This document shows, one piece after another, positions 32,197 through 44,450 of a DNA stretch of 64,000 nt. How positions within the stretch are numbered: the first letter of the stretch is position 1; every line of letters begins with the position of its first letter. The position numbers and the translations under genes are program-made. Below the pieces are notes generated by a model that saw only the letters and a list, made by a program, of their open reading frames with translations, was not told the origin of the DNA and ran no database searches. Source of the stretch: Ridgeia piscesae (taxonomy: Eukaryota; Annelida; Polychaeta; Sabellida; Siboglinidae). The stretch lies in contig JAODUO010000421.1 in the NCBI GenBank assembly GCA_025642075.2, positions 156,001 through 220,000 on the forward strand. Reading direction: 5' to 3'.

Positions 32197-35100
32197 CACG
32201 GACTTGTATGCACTGGACTGCTGGGAGTCCCTCTTTTGCACTCGTGACCTTTGCAGCTGACTCCGGCGCTCGCGAAGCTTCGCGAGCGCTGGAGTCGGCT
32301 GCAAAGGTCACAGGCGCAAAAGAGGTACTCCCCACTTTCGGTCTACGAGCCACTTCGATGGAGTTGCCAAACATCGAGAGGATTCTAGCGGTGAATATAA
32401 CTGTTTAATCCAATAATAGAGAGAATTTTCCTAAACGATGACTGTACCTAGTTTGGTAAATGTTATGGCTATTTCCAGTGTAGTTCTAAATGGTTTATTT
32501 AATTCTATTTTCGGCGTACATGACTTATAATATGCATTGGGGTGCCAGCGTAATGGCGTAAACAATACTGAAGGCAAGGATAAGTTTTTTCTTGGGCATG
32601 TGACGCAAGTTTTTAGTCTTGCCATGGTTGTAAGTTCATAGAATTGAATTATATGTAATACTCATAATAATTTTTAATCTCAAGCCAGTTTTCTGTATTT
32701 AACACCGAAACAGCAGCCGATCATTTAACCGATCTGTCATTCTGTACTGTCAGTTTATACCTGCCCTTGCTTGGCCTATGTATGCCTAAGCCCAAGCCCA
32801 GTTAGGCATTGATAAATGTTTTCAATATCGACTGCCCCAGCTTGTATTTATTATTGATTTGTGTTATTTATATTTTGATGATTGCTCATGTGCAATTTAT
32901 TCTGATCCTATTTTTTGACATATTGTTGTGAATAAAATATCACAACAACTATTCCTAATTATAATTAATAATAATGCAATTACTTATAGAAATGTAAACA
33001 TTACTAAGAATTGTGTATTTGTTATTTCTAGTTTATGTATTTAAATGCTTGCCATGGATATACAATAATTCTGTGTGTTTGATTAATTATTGTAGTTATT
33101 ACAATAATTACTTGCACTTTGAATTGTTTTATTTAAGAAATCTCGCACCTGAAAGTTACACACATTATGTGTGTGCATAATTACAAGCTTCATCTGGCTG
33201 AAGATGACACAGCAACATATCTACGCTGTCTAAAGATACAGTCCCTGTGAACATGACATGTACACTGCAGTTTTAATAGACAAGAACACAGCATTATTGT
33301 ATTGCCTGAACAAAACTATCTGTCAATTAACTGTGAAGGTCTACAAAATTGTGAATATATCATAGGCATCATCTGCATACACTAAATAATTTTACACAAT
33401 TTATCATTTCACATAATACACATTGAATAATACAGACATCACTTTACAACTTAATTACAAGACACTGGAATTAGATGGTTTCTGTACGACACGGAACACA
33501 CTGGATTATGAACATTCCTGTGTCTTGCAGAATATTGTATATGGCAAAAAGACAGTATTTTGAGGTGGAGTAATGTGAGCGCTTCTTCATCGTGTACTTT
33601 ATCTCTATCGAGGGTAACCCAGAAAGCAGCATTTGGCACATGATACGTTGGAGTCGGTGACGAAACACTATGAACATTTATAAACATTACTTTATCAAGT
33701 TCATGTTGAAATGCAGAATATTATGAAACGGTAAAAATGTATTACTGGTCTCTACTAAGCCTGCAGTATTTGTCCACCATGTAAACACATGGTCACCCAA
33801 AAAACAAGTGAAGTATGACAACGGTGCTTCATTGTCATGCATTAATCTGTTGAGTTTGTTATTTAGATAATATTTATTAGTAAGTTATTATTTAATGACA
33901 TGCATTTATTGATGGTTGATCATGTTTCATGTGGTTCTAAATATTGCATAAATTATATTTACTTCATAATTAGTTGCTGCAGGCTTTCATCAAAACATAA
34001 CCATTAGTCGAGTTAGCATGCTAACATTAGCCAATATTAACTTATTAATAAATTTTGTGTTAATATGAAATTACTGGCTAATGTATATTTACTACCATAA
34101 TTAACGTGGAAATGTCTTAATAATTATGGACATTATGGCCTTTTATTCATGTGTATATATGAAGCACGGCTGCTAATTATATATTGATTTATTAATTTAT
34201 TTATTATTAATGATTTATTTATTTATTACATAATTGCTTAATTTATATCTCTTACCATAAGTAAGGTGGTTTTACAAATTTCATGTTTATATAATATTAT
34301 AAACATATTCATGGACATTGTGGTATTTTACAAAAAAGTTTCTGTCGAAGTTGCCTGCTAATCACCTATTAACTAATTTATTATTACATGACTAGTTAAT
34401 ATATATTTATTCTCGTAATCAATGTGGTTATGCACACCGCATAATATGTATAAATATCTTCATATTTATGGACTCGGCTGGTCTTAATTAGAATGTTTTG
34501 GACTGTTAACTTGGTGCACTACTTAACTAATATTAACTAATTAATTGAATTAATTAGTATGAAAAAACATCAGTATTGAAAATGTATTACTCCATTCAAT
34601 GTATTTAAAAATGCTGCAAACAATATTTTAATAGTTATATAAATTACAAAGTTATGTCATTTTAAAGTCTCTTATTCAAATATTTGTCAACAGAAACAAA
34701 ATGAGCTCATTTTACCATTATAAGAGATACACAAATTTAGCAAAACAATTCCGTCTTTAACTTAAATTGCAATAACTTTGGATCTAATAAAGGTATCATA
34801 ATAAAATTAACAGTTATGTGATCTGTAACTTATTACCTTTCATTTAAGCCTATATTATGTGATGTGATTCTGTGATTTTTTCATGGCCATGGGGTGTGGA
34901 GGGGGAAGGGTTGTCTCGGGACTATCTGTAAAATGTTGGCCCTGGTCCTAAAGTCCCTTTTGTGGCTGTAACTAAATCCCAAGTCATTCATTTTGATTAA
35001 AACTGATGAATTGTTTCCTTCCCTAGTCTCGGTTTGCCCCAACCACCAAAGCAGCGACAGTTTCATTTACTGATAAATTGCAACACGGACTAGTACTTCG

Positions 35101-35406
35101 TTAGTTCGTAGTTGCTTCGATGACGTTTTCACGGCAATGCATTTTAGCCATTTAAAGTCGTCAATACTTCACTCAAAACAACTTTCCAAACAATGTATTT
35201 GCTATGATTTTATTAAACATACATGTCATGGAAGATTTTAACCAAATGTCTTATTAAAACGATGTTTTCCTGAGGTCAACTGCGAAACTGACGGCAACCA
35301 GCAGACAACTGGAAGTAACCAATACCGCTTGTGCAACGTTGACCTTGCTGCGCTACTCTAGCGGCCTTGAACGCGGAGACAGCAGTCCAGTGCATATAAG
35401 TCCGTG
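32197..35406. mobile_element. 3.21-kb hAT-like element, 8-bp duplication GTTTTGAT
   Basis: The ends read CACGGACTTGTATGCACTGG (left) and, in reverse complement, CACGGACTTATATGCACTGG (right), one mismatch in 27 bp. GTTTTGAT flanks both sides (32189-32196, 35407-35414). It interrupts a dispersed repeat whose paralogous copy at 16280-16310 shows the site filled only once. A near-perfect hairpin (32223-32332) lies inside the left end. The interior (about 32.4-35 kb) is very AT-rich with no transposase frame. Confidence 0.82.
32223..32332. repeat. Near-perfect 110-bp palindrome centred on GAAGCTTC
   Basis: The arms GCGCTCGCGAAG / CTTCGCGAGCGC extend outwards through CCTTTGCAGCTGACTCC and CTCTTTTGC with a few mismatches. 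They meet with no loop at about 32277. It could be an independent foldback inserted in the larger element. Confidence 0.9.
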
Positions 35407-35414
35407 GTTTTGAT

Positions 35415-36740
35415 GTTACAGCTTATTTAAAACGCACAGAAGCAGACTGCCACAGATGAAATACAAATTAGCTTTCCAGGCAGGCCAGGCCACCTGGCCT
35501 TCAGTGCATGGCAGAGAGCTGTCACCAATGCACAATTATCAATTAGCCATGGTTCTGGCACAACATATAGCCTTCAGTGTTGGGGGTCAAGTTAGGCATT
35601 TGCAAATACACAAGTCTTGTTTCTCAGCCTGTTTAAGCAGACACAGGCTACATGTGGACATGTGGCTTTCTGGGAGGCCCTGAGCTGTCCTGAATGAAAT
35701 GTGTTTTGGTGAATCATAATCACCACCTAGTCTCTCCATCGTAATCACCTAATTGATATTTTATGTATTTATTCATATGAAATGAACAGAAATACAGCCA
35801 AGTTGTGTGAATACAGCAGACAATATTAATAAAGTGTATAAATTGTAATTCTACAGTTGTCCAGAATAAAAAATGTCTCTGTCACTTACTTAACCAGTAG
35901 ACACTGCAGTCACATAATTTTAAAAATAACTAAACAATCATCAAAATAAACACAACTTGCATTTATATAAAATCAGTACCCGGTAGTTAATACTAGTTAT
36001 GAAGATATAGCTTAAAAGCTGCAGGCAGGGTACTGTGAATCTACTGTGTTATTGATATAAACGTAACACAAGAGAAGACTGGGAATGTCTACCTTCCCTC
36101 TGACCACTGCTCCTGGCCTTTAGTGGAATACACTGTACACAGGTATCCACAGGTGGTCCATGTCCTGAAGAGTTCAACATTCAGGCAAAAATAGACGAAA
36201 TCTTTATATTTTGCTTTTTTGGGATGTCTTGAGATACCCTTACAAAAGACTAGTGAACTACAAATTTCTTGTGTACAATGAAGATACCCTCAGAAAACTT
36301 ACAATGCACCAGTTTTTAGGCCCTAAATGACCCTGGGAGGCTTAAAATGTGTCAAAGAAATTGACATTTCTTGTGCGTGGTGACGTAGGAAACATCTATG
36401 CAACAATGGCTTCTGAGATCTGAGAGCTAATAGCACACAGCAGGCACAAAGTGATGCTGTAAGTCCATTGGACCTCTGGCCGAAAGGACTAAAAATTACC
36501 TGTTATGCTAATAAATATTTTTCAAAAGAAAAACATTTTCTTTTTACCAGTTTTGGGGTCTTTAGAATGATCCAATCAAATAAAAATTTCTCATGCATAG
36601 TAACAGTGCCAAGTTACAAAAATAGATCCTCAACAGTTTCTGGGATATGGGAGCTAATCGCACACAGTGGATGGCAGACATAAAGTGATGCCATAAGTCA
36701 ACTGACTTTCGGCCCAAAGCACTAAACATTAATATTCCCA
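35415..36740 (+). repeat. Right part of split repeat copy, further partial copies and TGATGCCATAAGTCC repeats
   Basis: 35415-35690 completes the interrupted copy. 35690-36010 is another partial copy (GTGAATCATAATCACC, AACACAACTTGCATTT). 36180-36730 holds two copies of the TTTCTGGGATATGGGAGC ... GCCATAAGTC family. Confidence 0.6.
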
Positions 36741-38600
36741 TGGATGTGTTCAGAAGCATCTATCCAGGGAGCCAACAACTGCTAAATTTAGCTAGTCTCA
36801 CAATTAACTACACTTTGCTAAACTTTGAATAACTTGAACCTGGAAATAAATTGGTGAGTGGTGATCAGTTCTTTGCTAAATGCAGACGCCGTTATAACAC
36901 CAACCTGGAATAAATAGCACATTGTACAGCACCATGGTCAGATTTAGCAAGTATGATAACATCTGAGTCCCCCAAGCCAGTTCCTCTAGCCTACCTGCTT
37001 AGTAGAGCTCCAAGGGTGCAACTGTTTTGACCATCACAGATAACTGACCCCTCCCACTGGTCATAGATTGTCAAGTGCTGAGTGGATGTTGTAGGTTGTG
37101 TCTAGTTGGTCTCCACTATACACAATGATACACTACATCCTTAGTGTTCCTTTCCCAAGCTGCACATGTGTAGCACATGGAATCATTGGTAAACAATTTC
37201 AACTGTGCATGCTAGTTGCACCAGGTGCTGGCAGTCTGGGTAGTTCAAGCACTGGGCAGCTTCAAAGGAATGTCAGAGAGCTGGGGAAGGTGTGAATGAT
37301 AGTGTAGATTCCTGAGATACTCCCTCCTGACCTTTAGCACCAGTCACTCCTACGCATACCCGTTACCCCTAGTAACGCCATGATGTCAGCCCAACAGTAA
37401 ATATTGCACTGTCAACATTACAGGCCTGTTCTTACACCTTGCCCCCCTGGTATAAGTATTTGCACAGGCTGATGTGTGTAGCTGAACTTCAGAACCATAA
37501 AAAGATATGACACATTCTATATCATGTTTTATTATTTAAATATGTCAGTCAGAATATGATGTAATAAATAGTAATTTCAAATACACCACATATTAAGTTA
37601 ATAACACTGATCTGTTGATTTACTTAAATGTTATTGTTAAGCCCAAAATAATTGTTACATTCAAACAGACAGTTTTTTCTTGAAGAAAACATAAAAAGCA
37701 CCTCCAACTTATTTTTGTTTATATAGGTCTTCAACCAAACATGTTTGTATGCAAGGTGTATATATCACTTATCTGACATTACATTTTTCATTCCCTGACC
37801 CAAATTTTCATTCCAGTAAGTTAGAAATAGATGAGATTGGCATAAAACTGATACATTGGCATAAAACTGATTAAACTGAATTATTAAAGAAAAAGTGGTG
37901 CTTAGAATCTGGAAGTATAACAATTTATGAGGTGCTTGGTCCATTAAGTTTCTGTTTCCACATCTGCCTGTCTTGTGCTACCCTCTGCCAGATTGTACAA
38001 GTCTCCTGATCACTGTAATAAGTGTTGTGAAAATAATCAATAGGAGCGAACTGCAGTATTAATAAACTATATTTTAAACCAGAACACTAACTTTCCACCT
38101 TTTTATTTAATTGGTGAGCAAGTGTCCCGTGAGCAAATGACCGTGATCCAATTAGGATCCTACAGTTCCTACTACTTCACTAACATTTCTTCTGTATAAA
38201 AGTCTTATCTGATGCAGTCTATGTAAAAATGACATGACCAATGGCCAACAATGAGTTCTGAAACATTCTTAGTAGGCGCATGCATTCCCTTTCAAGAGTT
38301 CATAAAACAAGTCATACATTGCCCACCAGAGTGAAACTAGTGTTTGCCACACTCACTATTACCCTACTTCCACCCACCCACCACTTATAAATCACTACAT
38401 GTACACACACACAAACCCATAATTGACCAGTTGTTTTATTGCTGACAGCTGACCAACTAGCAACCACTCATGTCATACACACCTGTGTGCCTGAGTTCAC
38501 ACAGGACAGGACTTGAGAGCAGAGGGCTCTGGGGGGCTCGTGGCATCCCACATCACAGAAAACAGTTTCACTTCAGCATTCAAAATAGTTGTCTCAACAA
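36740..38600. other. No gene or element recognised
   Basis: All frames are short. One direct repeat TGGCATAAAACTGATTAAACTG / TTGGCATAAAACTGATACAT occurs near 37838-37880. I see no terminal repeats. Confidence 0.45.
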
Positions 38601-38611
38601 AAGTGCCAGTG

Positions 38612-40650
38612 TCATTGAGATGGTGACTTCCTGTTATAGCTATAATGGGAAGTAGCTACTTTTTATTCCCGTTATAGCTACTAATTAAGTTTGACAGTTG
38701 AACTAGTCCCATTATAGATACTTTTCTTGAATCAAAAATTGCAATGCATTTATAAAATGTAGTTGTATTGAAATCTGAAAAAGCAACATATTTGTCTTTG
38801 AATTTGGTTTGGCCGCGTTGTATTTAAAGTTGTATTTGATCACAAAATGTGTGCTTGGACCGAACCCTGCCCAGTGTGATGGTTTGTCAAAAGCCATTAC
38901 ATGTCGAATTGATGTCTTCCTGTTATATTTATAGCTACTTCCTGTTATACCTACTTTTTATTCCCGTTATAGCTACTAATTAAGTTTAACAGTTGAACTA
39001 GTCCCATTATAGCTACTTTTCTATTTCTCCATTTTATAATGTAACTATTTCATCCTCATCCAGCTGATGTCCATGAGGGGTGGACGGCTTTGACATAAGT
39101 GTGTCCGACTGAAGAATTTCCACAAAGTCAAGTGATAATTTTTAATGAGTACTTTGTGGAGACATGACTTGGTGATGATTCAAAAACCACCATAGACATA
39201 ATAATAATAATAATAACTTCTTATGCGCCAATATCCTCGAAGATCAAGCTAAGTGGCGCGACAAAACCAAGGGGTTAAGCAATTGCGTAAACGTAGAACA
39301 GTGCGTGAGTCGTTGATGGATGGACGAAAAGGTTCTAGGAAGCTAAGGAGGATAGGCAGCATTAAAGAGATATGTTTTTAGACGTCGGCGGAAGGAAACT
39401 ATATTACCTTCCGACTTGACACTGACAGGAGTTGGTGCAGCAACCGACAAAGCTCGGGTCCCAGCTTTCGTCTTAACCCGAGGGATGTAAAGTGGGTTAC
39501 TGGAATTCCTTGCTGGAGTTAGCATTGAGTTTAGATATGTTGGTTGTTTAGATGCGAGTGCTTGATAGGATATTGTGCAAATCTTGAAAATAATGCGATA
39601 ATTCACAGGGAGCCAGTGCAATGATTTTAAAAGCGGCACCGAGCTAGAAAAACGAGGAGAACGCGTAACTACCCTTGCCAAGCAGTTCTGGACATGTTGA
39701 AGTCTTGCAATATCCTTGTTCGCAGTATTGTAAAGGAGGGAATTGCAGTACCCCGGGGTAGTCAAGTCTGCTGCTTACTAGAGCTGTCGCGATGGTTTTA
39801 GCAACAGAAAATGAAAAAAATCTGCGAATACGACGAAGATCACGGATATGGTAGAAACAGCAACGGCATGTTTTTGATATGTGCTATTTGAAATTGAAGC
39901 TTTCGTCAAAGTTAACTCCGAGATTTGAAACGGAGGGGGCTGGTGTTACACTCTGATTTAGGATATGTGTCAGGAAAAAGCCGTCGAGTTTTGCACGCTG
40001 CATTACGGTACCAATGATGATAAATTCGGTCTTGTTTGCATTTAACTTTAGTTTACTATTTTTCATCCAAAGGAGACATCTTGGAGACAATCCCTGAGCT
40101 GGTTTAAGGAGCGGCAAGCATCTGGTGTAGTCAACATGTAGAATGTCAACACAGAAACTGACAAATGAACAACAATGAGGGATGGAATTCCAAGTTTGTA
40201 AAAGTGGTGGGGAAACACCATCCCAACATCTTCCTGTTCATCGTTGCTCAATATGATGCTGCTATCGCACCATCACATAACAAGAATAATTTATGACTCA
40301 TTACTTTTTGATAAATGCAATTCTGTACTCAGTACAATTAACGTAGTTGTCTTTTGAAATAAATGTTTTGCACATGTTTTATGGTATTTAAAAAAAAATA
40401 ACTGACAGTTACATTTATATATATATCATTCTTATGACATTTAAAATGTGTCCTTCATGTATTTCATGTAGAAATCTCACAGTAATCTGAAATAGTTAAT
40501 GCTCCTTCTTGCTGTCCCCTCCTGAATTGTGTAATTAAATAAGTAGCTACAACGGGACTAGTTTGCCTGTCAAACTTAACGAGTAGCTATAACGGGAAAA
40601 ACTAGCTATAAAGGGAAGTAGCTATAACGGAAAGTAGCTATAAAGACCTA
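38612..40650. mobile_element. GTTATAGCTA-ended element, copy A, split by a LINE
   Basis: Both ends are built from repeats of CCCGTTATAGCTACT and its complement AGTAGCTATAACGGGA. The interior matches copy B at 47200-48420 over the segments 38735-39160 and 40145-40620. The intervening 39190-40135 is a minus-strand LINE absent from copy B. Confidence 0.72.
39190..40135 (-). mobile_element. CR1/L2-like LINE, 5'-truncated, inserted in copy A
   Basis: Minus-strand frames read NSKLKLNANKTEFIIIGT (40060-40000) and LARVVTRSPRFSSSVPLLKS, LHWLPVNYRIIFKI, with a C-terminal FRRRLKTYLF (39765-39343). These are the hallmarks of the RT C-terminal region of CR1/L2/Rex-type LINEs. The 3' end has an (ATT)n tail, seen as AATAATAATAATAATAA on the plus strand at 39198-39216. 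The upstream RT core is absent. A frame break separates the two segments. Confidence 0.85.
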
Positions 40651-41386
40651 GACCACTAAGATGATACCCTTTCTGAATTTTTCGTATCCTTAAAAATGTG
40701 AACTGACAAAAAAGCACATTTGTAGACTATAATATTAATGCGGTGTACTAATATTTAAAGTTGCTAGTTTGTCATGTTACGCATGCACGCACAGAATCCA
40801 GGTCGAGTGAGCAGCAACTGGCAGGCAGCAGCTTCCACTACACCCGATTTGCATTAAACTTTCAGGGTCTTCATTTAACTACTACCCCCGCCCGGGTAGT
40901 CAAACTTCAGACTATTACAAAATATAATTACCCAAACATCGCTTATTCACTCGTCATAAAAAAACTCACCTAAAATGTAAACATTTACATGTTAGCATTT
41001 CCTGTCATCTTTAACAATAACTTCATGAGCAACAAAACGGGAGTAGTACCAAGTCAAACATAGTGTAGGCTACTCCTATCACTACCCTGGGTAGTGCTGA
41101 AGGTATGAAATTGGATCGTCATCAGCACAGTTTGTGTCAAACTTATAGCATAAACTGGCACCATATCAGATATATTCTCACATACTAACTGCACAAAATA
41201 ATGTTTTATATTGAGCCACATTTTAAATATAATTTTAATGTTATCTTGTTAATATATCCATAATACTCAGAACAAAACTTTAAAATCAAACACACCAGTA
41301 GATTATTTATAAAATATTATTTTTTGAGCAAGTATTCATACATGCCGCATATATTTTGGTGACTTGAAGTGTGTGTGTGCGTGCAT

Positions 41387-43318
41387 TAGTGCTGGTTCGA
41401 TATTTTTGGTATCGAATGCCCACTGTTCGATACCTTCGATACTTTCGATATAGAGTCCATTCGACGACGTCGATGCGAAGGCGTAACACCATTGTCGATG
41501 GCGTCGTTGTCTATGGGAGCTACCACTACAGCGCTGAATGCTTCACTGCATAACTTGACTTACCCCGGTAGACGTGGTTGTTTAAAACATAATACAACAT
41601 TAAATGTGAATTGTTTTCTAAAACTTTATTGTAGAGTTAGTCTCTATAATAACTGTTTTCTGTACGCGATCTTAGCCTCGGTCAGACTGCTTAGCCTTGG
41701 TTGTCCAAACCATGGCATCTGTCTCCATGGCATCTGTCTCCCTACTTTCTCTATGGCTACGCATACAAAAACACACATCCTATAGTATTTTTTAAATGTT
41801 TATTGCACGCATTAGCATTTATTAAACTAGTTTAATAATAACATTGTTAATATAAATAATTATTCAAGTGTTGACAAGTTATTTATCAAGGTTCTGTTTG
41901 GTGGCGCTGTTTTGCTGTTTGGTGGCGACATCGTTTGCCGTATACAACTCCCTCAACCAAGACGAATGACAACATGTCACAACATTCATCGCCAATTAAG
42001 CAGTTTTTAACAAAGAGTGTCTGCTATGCCAGAAGAGCCCCAAAGCTAGTGGGGGGGAATACATCGAATTTGACGAAACATGTCACCGTCACATTCAAGA
42101 AACTATCAATATGTAATGATTAACTTTCATCGAAGGACACGTTGACGTCATCGTAGATAACATCAACGTCGCAACAACTCGAGAACGTGTTCTACTGAAA
42201 TATTCAACAATGACCAAGCAGTGGACATCAAGTTATAGTCGAAGTGAATCACCATCGGTTGCCGAATTTATTACTGCGGCGACAGCGTCAAGAAGTGACA
42301 TACACGATGACAATACGCTTACTGCATCTACTGCCACTGGCGCTGGCCAAACAGGTTCACCACTGGCAGAGGCAGAAAGGTAGAGGAAGAAACCATCCTG
42401 TTCTTGAAAACAGTTCCAGAAACTAATTTAAGTTTTATATTAAAAAATATTGGTGTGAACTGGAAAGTACAATTGCAATTATAATAAAAAAATCTATTAT
42501 TAATTAGTGTTATTTTATTGTAATCATCTATACAGTTTTGATGTTAAATCACAATTATCTTTACGATACAATTAATAAAAAAACAGTTATAACAGTGAGT
42601 GTTTAGCTGTGCTGGCACTATTATAAGTGATATATGTGTTCAACAATAACATTACATTATTTGTATGTTACGTTTCAGCTGTAGTTGTTGGTAACTTTAG
42701 GAGACACATTGACTTGAAATTAAGCTGGTAAATAGTGTATTTGCAAACAGCTGGGGTGAAGTACTGTTATTAATTTAAAATAATTCAGTGCAATTAATTT
42801 ATTTATTTTGTCACTAGGTATCTCATTGCAATTGTCTTTATTGTTTTAATATTTTAGTACAGTTAAATTTTATTTTTACAACAGTAATCAATTATGTTGA
42901 AACAATTACAACTGTTATTTGTTTACTTAAATAAAATTAAAACTCAATTTTAATCATTGTTTATATCACATACCCCTGGTATTTCCCTACAAGTGAAAAA
43001 TGTGTGTTTCTAACTTTCTATGGCATTAGTCTAAGTGGATAGTGTGTTTCTTTGAACATCTATACTATACTGAATTAGACTTACAACGTAAATATCGAGT
43101 ATCGACTAAAATTCTGGTATCGATTGATATCGATGAATTCAGGTATCAAACCAGCAATATATCGTTCAATATTGAAGAATTCTGGTATCGAACCAGCACT
43201 AATTCTGTTGCGTACTATGCTTCTACATGAATATTAGACTTACAACGTAAGTATCGATTATTGAAGAAATTTAGGTATTGATCGGTATCGAACAAAACTA
43301 GGTATCGAACCAGCAATA
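41387..43318 (+). mobile_element. 1.93-kb hAT element with BED-finger remnant, 8-bp duplication GCGTGCAT
   Basis: The left end TAGTGCTGGTTCGATATT and the right end (reverse complement) TATTGCTGGTTCGATACC form the terminal repeats. GCGTGCAT flanks both sides (41379-41386, 43319-43326), the 8-bp duplication expected of hAT. Subterminal GGTATCGA repeats occur at both ends, with an extra internal end-like copy at 43185-43203. The BED remnant at 41973-42120 supports the class. Most of the transposase is deleted. Confidence 0.88.
41973..42424 (+). pseudogene. hAT transposase remnant (BED zinc finger and linker)
   Basis: The frame reads MSQHSSPIKQFLTKSVCYAR, then APKLVGGNTSNLTKHV. GNTSNLxKH is the signature of the BED finger that starts ZBED/hAT transposases. 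The first CxxC appears degraded (only one Cys is obvious). The downstream SPSVAEFITAATAS-like segment lies in a shifted frame. No RNase H-like core or dimerisation domain follows. Confidence 0.65.
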
Positions 43319-43329
43319 GCGTGCATGCA

Positions 43330-44445
43330 TGTGTGTGAAAAACAGAATACCTAGGCTGCACCTTGATTAATTACTCCAAAATATTACATTCTAACTACCT
43401 GTGTTAATTAGTGCATGTTTCACCTGCAAGTGGTTCAGGTCTGGTCTTGTCTGGTGTATGTGCGTGCGTGCGTGCGTGCATGTGTGCGTGTGGGTGTACT
43501 GTGTACGAGCATACTTGGGTACATGCAAGTGTGTTTGTTAGGTACACAATGAGGCAACCAATTAATTATATTGTTCAACCCTGTTCATCTGTCTCAATTT
43601 CCAGGTTATTATATTTCTTCAGATTTGTGATTTAACCAACTTAGAAAGTACATAATACTCAAAATACAGTAATGAATAGCTAGCTAACATGCTACTACTA
43701 TCTGGTAATGCACAAGAGCTGATGGGTGACATAGGCATACTTCCTGGTAGCCAAGAGTGTCTCTTGGCGGAATGACCCATTTTTACACTAGCCTTGGGCT
43801 ATCCAATACAAGCGGTACACCATACACCCATAAATGTGACCCACTCTTGTGTTTTATATTACCTACACAAATGACCTGATCTGACAAGCTGTGTTGCTGA
43901 TCATAACACACTATATCTACCTGTGAACAAACTCCTTCAGTGATGATATGTTAGTCACAAAAAAACAGCGTGATAGAATCATAAACAAATGTAACCATTG
44001 GATACTAGAGTTGTAACTCCAGCTTGTCAAAGAAAAAATGAAATGTAACAAAGTTATCACTTACAGTCATTGCAAGGCTATTTCTATCAACTGGCTGTAT
44101 AAATTAGCATATCCATTTATACAAACCCTGGATACAAACCCTTAATTCGGAATCAAAATAACAGCAGTTTGCTATAAGTCTGATGCCCTATTTTCTCATT
44201 CTAGGCATGCATGAGATTCCTTGCATTTGTCACCTGTGAAATAAATACTGATCTGCGGAAAGGTCTTTCAATCCTGCATGCATTAGCCCAAGTTTGGGCT
44301 GTTTGGAGTAAACCACCTGAGACCTGAGACCAATGTGAATATATCGAGTGGCTAAAACTGGCTATTAGACAGCATGTAGTGTACTCTGTTCAGCCAGTTA
44401 CTCAGTCAACATCTTGCAAAACAAGTAGTTTTGTATTCTTGTGTG
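43330..44445. other. No gene recognised; short GTGC microsatellite
   Basis: A TGCGTGCGTGCGTGCATGTG run lies near 43459. Otherwise it is mixed sequence without frames or terminal repeats. Confidence 0.45.
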
Positions 44446-44450
44446 CCTTA

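Noticed and set aside
32107..32408. Overlapping frames rich in Ala/Ser/Arg on both strands
   Set aside because: They are the two arms of the 110-bp palindrome read in both directions.
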